Assembly: GCF_023243075.1 (NCBI RefSeq)
Contig: NZ_JALKFZ020000180.1
Coordinates: 1-64,000, forward strand
DNA: 64,000 nt
DNA from: Frankia sp. AiPa1
GTDB taxonomy: Bacteria > Actinomycetota > Actinomycetes > Frankiales > Frankiaceae
Direction of reading: 5' to 3'
Translations under genes and position numbers: made by a program
Part shown: positions 53,263 through 63,345 of the stretch, piece by piece
How the letters are laid out: every line of letters begins with the position of its first letter
Position numbering within the stretch: position 1 is the stretch's first letter
Notes under the pieces: model-generated
Seen by the model: only the letters and a program-made list of their open reading frames with translations
What the model was told of the DNA's origin: nothing
The model's database searches: none

Positions 53263-56200
53263 CTACCCGCAGGGTGGGTGGTAGGCCATGGAGGCGAAGG
53301 CGGTGGACCACTCGGTGGCGTTGATGCGGTTGGCGGGGTCGGCACAGGCCTCGGTGGCGAGCCGGTCGGGGTCGGCGTCCCACAGGCGCAGCGTGCCGTC
53401 GTGCGCGGCGGACAGGACGACGCCGGTCTGACCGACGAACGTGAGGCCGGTGATCGACCGGGTGTTTCCGTGCCACTGGGTGAGGACGGGGGTGGTCGGG
53501 TCGGCAGCGCTGTACAGCCGGACGATCTCGTCGTCGCCGCCGGACGCGATGATCCCGTCGTTGCCGGCGACGCTGGCGATCCCGCCGAGCTGGCCGGTGA
53601 TGGGCGCGCGCGAGATGGGATGGTCGGGGTCGGCCACGTCCCACAGCCGGACGGTGCCGTCGACGCTGCCGGTGACCAGGACGGTGCCGTCCGCGGTGTA
53701 GGCGACCGTGCGTACGGCTCGGGTCGGACCGCGCAGCTGCTGGAATCGGACGGGATGCGCGGCATCCTTGACGTTCCACAGGCCGATGGTGGCGTCCTCG
53801 CCGGCGACGGCGAGTGTGCGGCCGTTCGGCGTGTACGCGACCGCGTATACGCCGCCGGTGGTGGTTTCGAAGTGTGAGCGGGTGGTCGGGTTCGCCGGAT
53901 CGGTGATGTCCCACAGGGCGAGCGTTCCGTCGGCGCCGCTGGAGGCCAGCGTGTTGCCGTCCGGGGCGAAGGCGACGGTGCGCACCGTGTCGGTGTGCTG
54001 CTTGGTGATCGACAGCCGTTGGAGGTTTCTGGGATCGCGGGCATTCCAGAGACGGACGGCGCCGTCGGCGCTGCCGGAGGCGAGCATCCGGCCGTCGGTG
54101 TTGAAGGCGAGGGACTCGACCCAGTCGGTGGTGGGAACCGAGTCGAGCCGCTGCAGGTGCGTACGGTGGGTGAGCCCCCAGATGGTGATCGTGTTGTCGG
54201 CGCCGCCGGTCGCCACCAGCCGGCCGTCCGGGCTCACCGCCACCGACCGCACGTCGCCGGATTCGGTGTCGCGGGTCACCGGGACGATGCCGCGGCCGAA
54301 CACTGCGATCATCGCCTCGCGGGTCTTCGGGGATTTCGGCGCGGCCCGGTAGGCAGCGAGCGCAAGCCGGTGGGCAAGGGCCGGGTCGGTGTCCTGGTTT
54401 GCCATCGCCACGTCCGCGACCGATGCCGGTTCGTCAGCGACGTTCGATTCCGACGTGTCCCGATGGGCGACAAGGAAAATCCCGCCGACAACCAGGGCGA
54501 CGACCGCGACAGCGACCACGATCAGCCAACGCCGCCCGCCACGGGCCTGTCCCGCCGGCGATGCCTGCCCCGGCCGCGCGCCGCCCGCCCGCCCGCCCGC
54601 CGCGGCTCCGACCAGGCCGCGCCCGGATGGCCCCGGCCGCGACGAGTCCGGACGCGACGCATCCGGCCACGACCCATCTGGCCACGACGAGCCTGGACGC
54701 GAGGAGCCGTCCCGTGACGGGCCGCCCGTCCAGGAGTGCTCGCCGTGCCTGGACGGGGGCGAGCCGAGTGCCTCCTGTCCGGCCCCGGTGCCTCCCGCCG
54801 CCGCGTATCCGAGTGCGCCGTAGCCCTGCGGGCCGTGTCCGCCAGCGCCATGCCCGCCAGGACCGTGTCCGCCAGGACCGTGTCCCGTCGTCGCGTGACC
54901 TGGTCCGGCCTGAGTGGAGCGCCCCTGGCTGGACGATTCCGGATCAGCGCGTGCCCGGCGGGACCGCTCGGCGTCGCGGAAACGGTCGAGCCGGTCCGCG
55001 GGGGCGATCCCGGTTATCTCCTCGCTGACGTCCCCGACCGCGGGCGTCGACCAGGCGCCGCCACCGGAGTCACCGGGGCCGACGGCTCCGGCGCCGGAAC
55101 CACCGCCCAGGTCCGGGCCGCCGGTGTCGGGATGCCGAACGTTCAGTGCCTCGTCGGCGCCCCAGACGGTCACGAGACCGTCATCGCCGAGACGAGGGGT
55201 CGACGTCCACCGGTCGGCTGGGCGCCAGACGATCTGTCCACCGGCCGACGCGCCCCCGCCCCGGCCCTCCGCCGAGGGTGTGCCGTCCCCTGAGGATGTG
55301 CCGTCCCCTGAGGGTGTGCCACCGGTCGCGGATGCGCCGCCACTCGGGGATGCGCCGCCGGTCGCGGACGACCCGCCCGCCGAAGACGCGCCACCCGTGG
55401 AGGACCGGGTCGACCGGGGGTTGAACGACTGGGTACCGAGAGCGTCCGGGGGCGGACCGAGGGGCAGGTGGCCGGTGACCGGTGTGATCGGGCCGGCGGG
55501 GCCGGCGTCAGCCGTGTCCCGCGTCCGGGCGGCACCCGCGCCTGATGCCGAGGCGGGGGTCGCGGCACCTGGAGAGGCAGCAGCGCCCGGAGAGGCAGCG
55601 GCACCCGGCCCGGCGGAGGGGGCCGATTCGACGGAAGGAGCCGAGCCCGCGAAAGGCTCCGAGCCCGCGAAGGAGGCCGAGCCGTCGTAGGAGGCCGAGC
55701 TGGAGGTGCCGGGCGGGGTGGTGTTCAGGGGACGGATGAGTGCGGTGACCTCGGAAAGGATCTGCTCGCGGGCGGTGACGGGAACGTCGACGCGCAGGTC
55801 GAGCAGGCGGGCGTAGAGCTCCTCGGCGCTGGGGCGCAGCGTGGCGGCCTTGCGCATCGCGTCCTCGACCAATGGGACGAGGCTCGGGTCGAGGCCTTCG
55901 AGGTTCGGCGGGTCGTTGACCGTCCGGAACAGCAGGCTTGGCGCTGGGCCGGTGCCGAACGGATAGCGGCCGGTACCGGCGTAGATCAGCACACCGCCCC
56001 AGGCGAACACGTCCGCCGCCGAGGTGATCTTTTCGCCGCGGGCCTGTTCGGGGGCCATGAACGCGGGTGTGCCGAGGTGGCGGTCGATGCCGGAGTCGCG
56101 GCCGACGGCGGAGGCGGTGTCCAGCGCGCGGGCGATGCCGAAGTCGATGACCTTCGGGCCCAGCCGGGACAGCAGGATGTTCGACGGCTTCAGGTCCCGG

Positions 56201-56715
56201 TGCACGATGCCGGCCCGGTGGATGGCCATCAGCGCCGTGGTCATGCTGACCGCGAGCTGGTGCAGCTCGGCGGGAGTCAGCGGCCCGCGGGAGTGGATCG
56301 CCTCGGAGAGGGTCGGCCCGTCGACGTACTCGGTGACGAGGTACGGCTGCTCGCCGGTGATGTCGACGTCGAGGACCGCGGCGGTGCAGAACCGGGCGAC
56401 GCGCCTGGCGTTGTCCGCCTCGTGCTTGAGCCGGGACCGGAACTCGGCGAGGCGGGCGAGGTCCGGCCGGATCAGCTTGACGGCGACCTGGCCGCCAGCG
56501 GTGTTCTCGCCCAGGTAGACGGTGCCCATCCCGCCGGCACCGAGCCTGCGCACCAGCCGGTACGGCCCGACCTCCGTCGGCTCCGCCGTCCCGCCGGTGC
56601 TTCCCGGCTGCGATCTGCCGCCGACTGATCCGCCACTGACCGCGGCGAACCCGCCCCTGCCCGCGCCGAGGGCGCCGTCGTTCCCGGCGGCCTGGGGCGA
56701 GGACGGGTGGACCAT
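53263..56715 (-). CDS. Membrane Ser/Thr kinase with C-terminal WD40 propeller
   Basis: An 1150-residue protein. The cytoplasmic kinase domain (about 49-315) has GAGGMGTVYLG, VAVKLIRP, HRDLKPSN, DFGIARA and APEQARG. A long disordered Gly/Ser/Pro/His-rich linker leads to one transmembrane helix near 728-750 (LIVVAVAVVALVVGGIFLVA). Outside, about seven WD40 blades (VRSVAVSPDGRLVATGGAD; VRTVAFAPDGNTLASSGAD; VRLWDVADPDHP) fill 815-1150. The propeller probably senses a ligand or partner. The start ATG overlaps the stop of the Cys-rich protein gene by one base (TGATG), so the two products are made together and may interact. Confidence 0.88.
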   Translation of the reverse strand: MVHPSSPQAAGNDGALGAGRGGFAAVSGGSVGGRSQPGSTGGTAEPTEVGPYRLVRRLGAGGMGTVYLGENTAGGQVAVKLIRPDLARLAEFRSRLKHEADNARRVARFCTAAVLDVDITGEQPYLVTEYVDGPTLSEAIHSRGPLTPAELHQLAVSMTTALMAIHRAGIVHRDLKPSNILLSRLGPKVIDFGIARALDTASAVGRDSGIDRHLGTPAFMAPEQARGEKITSAADVFAWGGVLIYAGTGRYPFGTGPAPSLLFRTVNDPPNLEGLDPSLVPLVEDAMRKAATLRPSAEELYARLLDLRVDVPVTAREQILSEVTALIRPLNTTPPGTSSSASYDGSASFAGSEPFAGSAPSVESAPSAGPGAAASPGAAASPGAATPASASGAGAARTRDTADAGPAGPITPVTGHLPLGPPPDALGTQSFNPRSTRSSTGGASSAGGSSATGGASPSGGASATGGTPSGDGTSSGDGTPSAEGRGGGASAGGQIVWRPADRWTSTPRLGDDGLVTVWGADEALNVRHPDTGGPDLGGGSGAGAVGPGDSGGGAWSTPAVGDVSEEITGIAPADRLDRFRDAERSRRARADPESSSQGRSTQAGPGHATTGHGPGGHGPGGHGAGGHGPQGYGALGYAAAGGTGAGQEALGSPPSRHGEHSWTGGPSRDGSSRPGSSWPDGSWPDASRPDSSRPGPSGRGLVGAAAGGRAGGARPGQASPAGQARGGRRWLIVVAVAVVALVVGGIFLVAHRDTSESNVADEPASVADVAMANQDTDPALAHRLALAAYRAAPKSPKTREAMIAVFGRGIVPVTRDTESGDVRSVAVSPDGRLVATGGADNTITIWGLTHRTHLQRLDSVPTTDWVESLAFNTDGRMLASGSADGAVRLWNARDPRNLQRLSITKQHTDTVRTVAFAPDGNTLASSGADGTLALWDITDPANPTTRSHFETTTGGVYAVAYTPNGRTLAVAGEDATIGLWNVKDAAHPVRFQQLRGPTRAVRTVAYTADGTVLVTGSVDGTVRLWDVADPDHPISRAPITGQLGGIASVAGNDGIIASGGDDEIVRLYSAADPTTPVLTQWHGNTRSITGLTFVGQTGVVLSAAHDGTLRLWDADPDRLATEACADPANRINATEWSTAFASMAYHPPCG

Positions 56716-58649
56716 CAGCCACGCACCCGCCCTCGCCGCCGGCGCCGCGCCGCCATCTGGTAGTGCACCGCGAGGAAGGACAGCGCGAGGAACAGCGGCA
56801 GCAGCACCGAGGTCGCGGTGGCGTTGGTGTGGGCGGAGACGAGCACCATGTCGATGCCGGCGCTCAGCGTCGACCCGCAGCGCGCCTGGACCGGCCGGTA
56901 TCCCGGTTCGAAGCTGGCGAACTGCACGACGGTCTCGAACGTGCCGGATCCGTCGGTGTCGGCTCGTCCGACCAGCTCACCGTCCGAGGTCAGAGTCGCC
57001 TGGGTGCCGGGTTCGCAGCCGGCCCCGCGGGCGAACAGGGTGTCGCCGGCGCTGACGATCGTCCGGTCGAACAGCAGCTCACCCGCCTTCGGCGCACGTG
57101 CCTCCGGGGCACCGACGGGCGCCGCCGGGTCGCCGGTGCGCCGCACCGGCGTGCACACCCCGAGGACACGCACCTCTCCCTTCGCGCAGCGCCGCGGGGC
57201 CGGGGCCGGGCATTTCTGGTCCAGCGCGACCGACACCCCGCCTGGGCACATCACCCGCCCGGCCGGGCAGTCGGCCGTCGCGGCGTGCACCGAACCATCC
57301 CAGCAGACCACCGGCACCGGGTCGGTCGGCCGCGGCGGGGACGGGCACTGCTCGTCGATGGGTACGCCGATGGACGTTCCGGGGCAGGACTTCTGCCGCA
57401 GCGGGCATGCGTCGGCGCTCTCCCGCACCGAACCATCCCAGCAGGTGTAACCAGGCTTGGACGGGTCGGGGTTGCCGGTCGGGCCGGTCGGGTTGGTGTT
57501 CGAGCCACAGGTCGCCGCGGGCGTCGGGGCCAGGTCCGCGCCGCCCGCCGGATGGGCCTGGCCGCCGCGGCGGGTGTCCGGGCAGGGCGGGGGCTTCTGC
57601 TCGCACGCCGGGTCGGCGCCGTGCCGCGTGGCGGCGGACGACGCCGACGGGCAGCGCGGGCTGCCGCACTCGCGGGCAAGCGAGCCGGCCGCGACCGATT
57701 CCCTGGCACCCGGCTTCGCGGACGGCAGCGCCGTCGTGCAGTGCGGGGTCGAGCAGGGAGTCCTGACCGCCGTGACGGCGACCGCCCCACCCGCGGGCGC
57801 CGGGGTGGGGGGGCAGGGTGGCGGCGGCGGGGCACACCCGTTGACACCGTTCCGGCTGGCGCCGTTCCCGTTGACACGACCACCACCGCCGAGGCCGCCC
57901 TCGACCGCGGGCGAGCGCGGCGCGGCGGCTACGAGCGGACAGGTCGTCGGTCCGGTGGACGGGCAGGTCCGCGCGTCGTCGCTCAGGATGTCGTCGGCCG
58001 GGCAGGTCACCGAGCCGCCGGGCGAGCAGGTGCTGGTCACGCCGACGGCCGGCGGGCATACCGGGCCGGTGGTGGCGGTCGGGCCGGGCGAGCTGGACGA
58101 TGGCGTCGGGGTGCCGGTCGCGGTCCCCGGGCCGGGCGCGGTCGTCACCGGGCCGGCGCTGACGCTCGGCTTAGGGCTGGGGCTCGACGACGTGGTGCCC
58201 GGCGGGTTGGTCGTTCCCGTCCCCCCGCCCCCGGTGCTCGGCGAACCCCCGGAGGTCGAACCGCCGGTCGTTGATCCCCCTGGCGTCGAACCTCCCGCCG
58301 TCGAACCTCCGGACCCAGGTGGCGTGCCGCTGCCCGCCGTGGAACCGCCGGCAGCGGACGGGCCACTGGCCGCCGCGGCGGCGCTTCCGGTCGAGGCGCC
58401 GGCGGCGGCTCCGCTTGACCCGGCCGCCGCGCCGCTCGATCCGGTGGTCCCGGTCGTCGCGGTGGAGGTGGAGGTGGAGTCGGCGGCGGCGCTGACCGGA
58501 GCGCCAGCACCGGGCGGCGTCCCGATGCCCGAAGCCACCCCGGCCCCGACACACAGCAACAACACGCTCACGAAGACCGCTGCGATCACGCCACGCGACG
58601 ATCTCGGCGAACTGGGCGTGGATGGGCCGGCCACTCGACGGCCAGTCAT
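56715..58649 (-). CDS. Secreted or anchored Cys-rich, Ser/Gly/Thr-rich surface protein
   Basis: A 644-residue protein. An N-terminal hydrophobic helix (VIAAVFVSVLLLCVGAGVAS) is a signal peptide or anchor. A 120-residue Gly/Ser/Thr stretch with GGST repeats follows, then a long Cys/Pro-rich region with repeated WDGSV modules (CWDGSVRESADACP; CWDGSVHAATADCP). A beta-rich domain (TIVSAGDTLFARGAGCEPG) precedes a C-terminal membrane helix and basic tail (HYQMAARRRRRGRVRG). ATG at 58649 follows a G-run; longer upstream frames lack sense. It is translationally coupled to the WD40 kinase, so it is a good candidate for that kinase's sensor partner. No family is recognised for the whole. Confidence 0.65.
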   Translation of the reverse strand: MTGRRVAGPSTPSSPRSSRGVIAAVFVSVLLLCVGAGVASGIGTPPGAGAPVSAAADSTSTSTATTGTTGSSGAAAGSSGAAAGASTGSAAAAASGPSAAGGSTAGSGTPPGSGGSTAGGSTPGGSTTGGSTSGGSPSTGGGGTGTTNPPGTTSSSPSPKPSVSAGPVTTAPGPGTATGTPTPSSSSPGPTATTGPVCPPAVGVTSTCSPGGSVTCPADDILSDDARTCPSTGPTTCPLVAAAPRSPAVEGGLGGGGRVNGNGASRNGVNGCAPPPPPCPPTPAPAGGAVAVTAVRTPCSTPHCTTALPSAKPGARESVAAGSLARECGSPRCPSASSAATRHGADPACEQKPPPCPDTRRGGQAHPAGGADLAPTPAATCGSNTNPTGPTGNPDPSKPGYTCWDGSVRESADACPLRQKSCPGTSIGVPIDEQCPSPPRPTDPVPVVCWDGSVHAATADCPAGRVMCPGGVSVALDQKCPAPAPRRCAKGEVRVLGVCTPVRRTGDPAAPVGAPEARAPKAGELLFDRTIVSAGDTLFARGAGCEPGTQATLTSDGELVGRADTDGSGTFETVVQFASFEPGYRPVQARCGSTLSAGIDMVLVSAHTNATATSVLLPLFLALSFLAVHYQMAARRRRRGRVRG

Positions 58650-58862
58650 AGAGCGCCCCCCCGGGTGCGACCGGCAGCACGATAACGGCCGGACTGTCCC
58701 GGCCGCCACAAATCTCGTGATGCGCGCCTGACGTAAGCGGCGGAAGCCCCACCCATACGACAGTCGATAGAATAACAGCAGGCTGGCCGGACATCCCCAT
58801 CTGGGGCAACATGGGCAACGCGGGGCGGGGGCGTCCAGTCGGGGGAAGAGTCGGGGGAACTC

Positions 58863-59636
58863 GTGGAATGCGTGGCACCAGCAGCAACGCCGCAAAAGCA
58901 CTTTCTGATTGTCATATGCCTGACAGTCTGTCTGGGTTGGCTTGTGTTGTTGCCACAGCCGGCGGCGCATGCGCAGTCGAGGGGCGGCGTTGAGCTGACG
59001 GTGACGGTCGACGGTCAGCCACTCGGCCCGGACGACCTCGTTCTCAACGCGGGTACGGTCGCCCGGATCGTCGTCGGCGTGAAGAACCTCAGCCGGGTGG
59101 CCGTGCCGGTCGATTCGGTCCGGCTGTCCGGCACCGTCCTCGGCCTCACGTTCTTCGACTATGACACCCGCCTACGCACCACCGTTCCCGCGTCCGGCTC
59201 GGCCAATTGGACGGTTGACCTGGACATCCGTGACCTGGATGGCCGAGCCACCGGGCTCGTCCCAGTCGAGGTGGCGCTCCGCGACGCCGACCTGCACACG
59301 GTCGCCCGCCAGACTGGTGACGCGAACGTCCACGGCTCGTTGTTCTCCATTTACGGCCTGTTCGGTGTCGGTCTGCTGGTGCTGATGGGCCTGCTCTGGG
59401 CGGTGGCCCTGCTGCCGCTGGGCCGGCATGCCGCGCCGGCGACCTGGTGGCTGCGCGGAGTGCGTTTCGTTCCAGCCGGCTGCGGGGTGGGTCTGTTCGG
59501 CGTCTTCGCCCTGTCGGCAACCCGACTGCTGTCCCCCACCACGATGGTCGACATCGTTCTCACCCTCGTCACCACTGCCGTCTGTTTCGCGGTGGGCGCG
59601 CTGATGCCCTGGCTGAACTCCCCCCGCCGTGGCTGA
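58863..59636 (+). CDS. Membrane protein with external beta domain
   Basis: A 257-residue protein. The signal peptide (LIVICLTVCLGWLVLLP...AHA) is followed by an external Ig-like beta domain, about 40-160 (VELTVTVDGQPLGPDDLVL). Three hydrophobic helices follow at about 165-190, 203-222 and 230-250 (FGVGLLVLMGLLWAVALLPL). GTG at 58863 is used; a G-run lies upstream. It is divergent from the Cys-rich protein and WD40 kinase genes and could belong to the same surface system. I recognise no named family. Confidence 0.6.
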   Translation: MECVAPAATPQKHFLIVICLTVCLGWLVLLPQPAAHAQSRGGVELTVTVDGQPLGPDDLVLNAGTVARIVVGVKNLSRVAVPVDSVRLSGTVLGLTFFDYDTRLRTTVPASGSANWTVDLDIRDLDGRATGLVPVEVALRDADLHTVARQTGDANVHGSLFSIYGLFGVGLLVLMGLLWAVALLPLGRHAAPATWWLRGVRFVPAGCGVGLFGVFALSATRLLSPTTMVDIVLTLVTTAVCFAVGALMPWLNSPRRG

Positions 59637-59735
59637 CGTCCCGCGGGTGAGGCATCGCGGCCGAGGCATCGCGGCTGAACCATGTACCGGCGACCCGCGA
59701 GGATCTCCGGCGCCGGTCCCCTCGGCAATACCAGC

Positions 59736-60623
59736 TCAGGCGGAACCGGCGGGAACGACGACGAGCTGACCGCCGTGGGCATCGACGATCATCAGGCGGG
59801 CCAGGCGGGCCGGCGCGATACCGGAGGTGCCCCGCACCTCGACGTCGCCGTCATAGGTCGCGGACCAGGTCGCGGCGGTCTCCGTGTGCCCATCGGTGGC
59901 CTGGGCGATGAGGACGCAGTGGCTGCCCTGGCGGACGTTCTCCACCCGCACGGTGAAGGCGCTACCCGCCGGGTTGGCCGCGACCCACACCCAGGCCTCG
60001 ACCGGGCTGGTGGCGCTGGTCGCGGTGAACATGTGCCCGGCCGGGTGCGCGGCGGTGTCACCGCCATCCGGACGGAGGGCGATCGTGATGCCGACGGCAG
60101 CGAGAATGGCCGCGGCGGCCAGCCCCGCCGAGGCGAGAGCAGCCCGGCGGCGCGCCCGACGCCGGGCTCGGCGCATCGCGGTCAGCGCCCGTCCCGCGTC
60201 ACCCTCCCGACCGCCCGCAGGTCCGATCACACGTCCGGCGCCCCGCCCGGGTGCACGTCCGGCGGTTCTTCCCTCGGCACGCCCGGACACCGGCCCGTCC
60301 GCACCATCAGGCATGGGCTCGTCCGGGCCCTCGCCCCCGGGGTCGGCCAGGCCGCGGGCCGCCACCTGGCCACCGCCGCGGCGGGCGGCATGGACGGCGT
60401 CCGCGACATCGAGATCGACGCCGGTGAGCTCGTCGGCTTCGGTGACGTCGGTCAGCCGTAGCCGGCCGAGCAGTCCGGGCAGGCCGGCGAGGCTCGACAG
60501 CTCCGCGCGACAGTCCGCGCATCCGGCGAGATGGTGCTCCACAACGGAACGGTCCGCCGGGTCGAGGGCGCCCAGAACGTAGGCACCCAGTGCGATCCTT
60601 GGGGCTGCGCAGTCGCCGGTCAT
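59736..60623 (-). CDS. Zinc-binding anti-sigma factor (ZAS type)
   Basis: A 295-residue protein. The N-terminal zinc anti-sigma motif is VEHHLAGCADCRAEL (H-x3-C-x2-C) at about 30-45, preceded by APRIALGAYVLGALDPADR. A basic linker and one transmembrane helix (about 163-185, ALASAGLAAAAILAAVGITI) lead to an external beta-rich domain that is likely the sensor. Its ATG at 60623 overlaps the sigma factor's stop codon (ATGA), so the two are made in step. It should hold the sigma factor at the membrane until a signal arrives. Confidence 0.85.
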   Translation of the reverse strand: MTGDCAAPRIALGAYVLGALDPADRSVVEHHLAGCADCRAELSSLAGLPGLLGRLRLTDVTEADELTGVDLDVADAVHAARRGGGQVAARGLADPGGEGPDEPMPDGADGPVSGRAEGRTAGRAPGRGAGRVIGPAGGREGDAGRALTAMRRARRRARRRAALASAGLAAAAILAAVGITIALRPDGGDTAAHPAGHMFTATSATSPVEAWVWVAANPAGSAFTVRVENVRQGSHCVLIAQATDGHTETAATWSATYDGDVEVRGTSGIAPARLARLMIVDAHGGQLVVVPAGSA

Positions 60624-61177
60624 GTCGCCCACCCCCGTTCCTCGAGTGCCAGGCGCAGCGCACGCAGTCCGTAAAACACCCGGGATTTGACGGTCCCCGG
60701 GGGGATACCCAGGTTCGCCGCCGCCTCAGCGACGGAGCGGCCCAGGTAGTACGTCTCGACCAGCGCCGCGCGATGTTCGGGGCTCAGCGCCCGGAACGCC
60801 TCGGCGACCTGCCAGCTCTCCATCGCGCGGTCCAGCTCGTTGCCGGCAGGCAGGGATTCGAGGTTTTCGGAGCCGACCTCCGCCGGCCGCACCCGCCGTG
60901 CCCGGTGCTCGTCGACGACGATCCGGTTCGCGACGGTGAACAGCCAGGGCCGCAACGGCCGCTCGTCGGTACCGAGCCGGCCGGCATGGCGCCAGGCCCG
61001 CAGCACGGTCTCCTGCAGGACGTCCTCGGCTCTGGCCCGATCACCGGTCATCCTTGTGACGAACGCGAGCACGGCCGGGCCGTGTTCCGCGTAGACGGCG
61101 CGCACGAACTCGGCGGCGGGGTCGTCGACCCCCTGCCCGCCGCGCCCTCGCCACCGCGCATGCATGCCCACCACCAC
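60620..61177 (-). CDS. ECF RNA polymerase sigma factor
   Basis: A 185-residue ECF sigma factor. Region 2 is VLAFVTRMTGDRARAEDVLQ...LFTVANRIVVDEHR, and region 4 is LSPEHRAALVETYYLGRSVAEAA with the helix-turn-helix LGIPPGTVKSRVFYGLRALR. It resembles the SigL/SigK-like group found with ZAS anti-sigma factors. The start may be GTG 61177 or ATG 61165; neither has a strong ribosome site. Its regulon is unknown. The promoter region upstream holds tandem repeats at 61294-61340. Confidence 0.88.
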   Translation of the reverse strand: MVVGMHARWRGRGGQGVDDPAAEFVRAVYAEHGPAVLAFVTRMTGDRARAEDVLQETVLRAWRHAGRLGTDERPLRPWLFTVANRIVVDEHRARRVRPAEVGSENLESLPAGNELDRAMESWQVAEAFRALSPEHRAALVETYYLGRSVAEAAANLGIPPGTVKSRVFYGLRALRLALEERGWAT

Positions 61178-62043
61178 GCATCATCGCGCCGCTCGGTTCA
61201 CCGTCGCGAGGCCACGGCCGAAAATCGTCGTCAGCAACCACATCGTCACCTACCGAAGCCGGGCCCGGCGGCCCGCACCGCGCAACGCCCGGCGATCTGG
61301 CCATCGGATGATCTGACCATCGAATCAGATCAGATCAGATCGGATCAGAAAGAGCGCCTCACGCCGGTTCGGCGAGCAGAAGAAGGTAAAGCACGACGTA
61401 CCTCAAGAGCACGAGGGACGGCGCCGAGCGACGGGGGCCCACCCCACCAGCCGACGGCGGCGCCCACGCCTGCCCCGACGGTGGTCGTCAACTTGCGTTG
61501 GTAACCGATGTTCGGTAGCAAGGGCGTTTTGTCCGATTTCCTGGTTGTTGATCGCCATGCGCCGCAACCTGCGCGTCCTTGACACCCGCCGACCGCCAGG
61601 CCGCATCCGACAGCGCAACACACGCGGACGACCGCATGCCCACAAGTCATATTTCGCGCCCACGTAGGTGCCGAAAAGTCGCCCGGCCCACATCCCCACG
61701 CCGCCGACAAGCCCCAGGCACCCCCTTTTCGCCGTGAAACAGATCACCGGCGTGGAGTGCGATCGGATGCGTTCCGCAACCCTGAACGCCGCAGATCGCG
61801 TCTGGCCACCTGCCGCAATACCCAAATGATATAGCCCCGCTATCCGAAGACGTCTCCGGCCGACCGCCCGCCATCGGCTCCGGTTACCGTGTGCTGCCTC
61901 TCGAGCGGCCGCGCGACGAGGCGGCCTCCCGGCACGACCCCCCTTTCGGGCCAGCCGGCGGATTCGGTAGGGGCCACCCCGTCCGCGGTGCACCACAGCC
62001 GTCTGAACAACGGACGCATGAATGTCACAGGGACGGGTGGGAA
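61178..62043. other. Long intergenic region upstream of sigma factor and substrate-binding protein
   Basis: About 865 bases with promoters expected for both divergent genes. Frames within it (for example on the minus strand at 61345-61710) give Cys/Arg/Gly-rich products with no family likeness. Base composition is a little less GC-rich around 61500-61850. Apart from the repeats at 61294-61340 I see no structured element. Confidence 0.45.
61294..61340. repeat. Tandem repeats in the sigma-factor promoter region
   Basis: Two 16-bp units, gatctggccatcggat (61294-61309) and gatctgaccatcgaat (61310-61325), are followed by three copies of cagat (61326-61340). They lie 117-163 bases upstream of the sigma-factor start. 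They may bind a regulator or reflect slippage. Confidence 0.55.
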
Positions 62044-63345
62044 ATGAGACGACACCGGCACTCCCTCGCCGCGGCAATCGCCGTGTTCACCTGCGTGGTC
62101 CTCGCGCTGACCGGCTGCGGCACCACTCAGGCCAGCAGCACGGGCAACGCGTCGGGAACGAACACGGGCGGTCTGCTTCACCAGGTCGAGCAGGGCGGGC
62201 CAAACCCGTGCCAGCCGACCAAGGGCGTCGACCGCGACTCGATCAACCTCGGCATGGTCTATTCCGAGTCGGCGTTCGGCGGCGATCCGGGTGCGCAGTT
62301 CCGCGCGGGCGTCGATGCCCGTCTGGGTGAGCAGAATGCACACGGCGGGATCAGTGGTCGCACGCTTTCCTATCAGGTCGAGGATGACCACGGCCTGACC
62401 ACACTCAATGCCACTGCCGGGCGCACCCTCGCCGGACCGGATGGCGCACTTGGCGTCGTCCAGTTCAGCTCCGCTTCCGGTGGCAGCGCGCCGGTTCTGG
62501 ATGCGGCGGGTGTGCCGCTCGTCGACGGCCAGGTCAGCGATCCCGATGCCGCCAGCCATTCCAACGTGTTCAGCTACTCGCGGCCCATGGGCATGCAGCC
62601 GACGTCGAGCGGCTGGGGAGACTTCCTCTACAGCCGGGGGGCACGCCGCGTCGCGACCGTGGCGGTGCAGCTGTCCGCTGGCACCCAGGCGATGGCCGAC
62701 GCCGCGCAGCGCAGCGCCCGTGCCGCCGGCATGAGGGTCGCCGCCACGTTGCTCGTGCCGCCCGGAGAACTCGATGCGGACAGCTTCACCGAGCAGATCC
62801 GCTCGGCCAACGCCGACAGCATCCTCGCGTTCGTCCCCGCGCCGATGTTCTACGAGATCGCCATTGCAGTCCGCAACGCAGGTCTCGGCCTCACCGCCGT
62901 CCTCGGCAATCAGAGCGCCTACAGCCAGGCCGAACTGGCTGCGGCGGGCACCAAGGCCGCCGGCGTCTACACCTTCGTCGACTACACCCCGTTCGAGGTC
63001 AACAGCCCCGCACACCAGCGTTTCCGCGCCGCCCTCGGCGCCTATGCGCCGCAGGCGGCGACCGTTGTCGACGGCAATGCCCTGATCGGCTGGATCAGCG
63101 CTGACCTGCTGCTGAACGGCATCGGTGCGGCCGGCCGCTGCCCGACCCGCGCCACAGTGCTGGCCGCGTTGCGCCACCTCACCCGCTACGACGCGGGCGG
63201 CCTGCTGCTCAGCCCGATCGATCCCAGCAAGGGCCTCGGCGCCGCCACCGCCTGCTACGACTACCTGCGCGTCAACAAGGACGGTACGACCTTCGCTCCC
63301 GTGAACACCACACCCCGCTGTGGCCGTGTCGTCCCCGCAGGATAG
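62044..63345 (+). CDS. Lipoprotein substrate-binding protein, branched-chain amino acid type
   Basis: A 433-residue type 1 periplasmic-binding protein (Peripla_BP_6). The signal peptide ends with lipobox LTGC near residue 25, so the mature protein is a lipoprotein on the outer face of the membrane. Core motifs include INLGMVYSESAFGGDPG, HGGISGRTLSYQVEDDHG, GVPLVDGQVSDP and ADSILAFVPAPMFYEIA. No permease or ATPase genes follow, so it is an orphan or acts as a sensor. ATG at 62044 is preceded by a purine-rich gggtggga. Its fold class recalls the external regions of the receptor-like pair at 30.6-35.6 kb, though sequences differ. Confidence 0.85.
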   Translation: MRRHRHSLAAAIAVFTCVVLALTGCGTTQASSTGNASGTNTGGLLHQVEQGGPNPCQPTKGVDRDSINLGMVYSESAFGGDPGAQFRAGVDARLGEQNAHGGISGRTLSYQVEDDHGLTTLNATAGRTLAGPDGALGVVQFSSASGGSAPVLDAAGVPLVDGQVSDPDAASHSNVFSYSRPMGMQPTSSGWGDFLYSRGARRVATVAVQLSAGTQAMADAAQRSARAAGMRVAATLLVPPGELDADSFTEQIRSANADSILAFVPAPMFYEIAIAVRNAGLGLTAVLGNQSAYSQAELAAAGTKAAGVYTFVDYTPFEVNSPAHQRFRAALGAYAPQAATVVDGNALIGWISADLLLNGIGAAGRCPTRATVLAALRHLTRYDAGGLLLSPIDPSKGLGAATACYDYLRVNKDGTTFAPVNTTPRCGRVVPAG

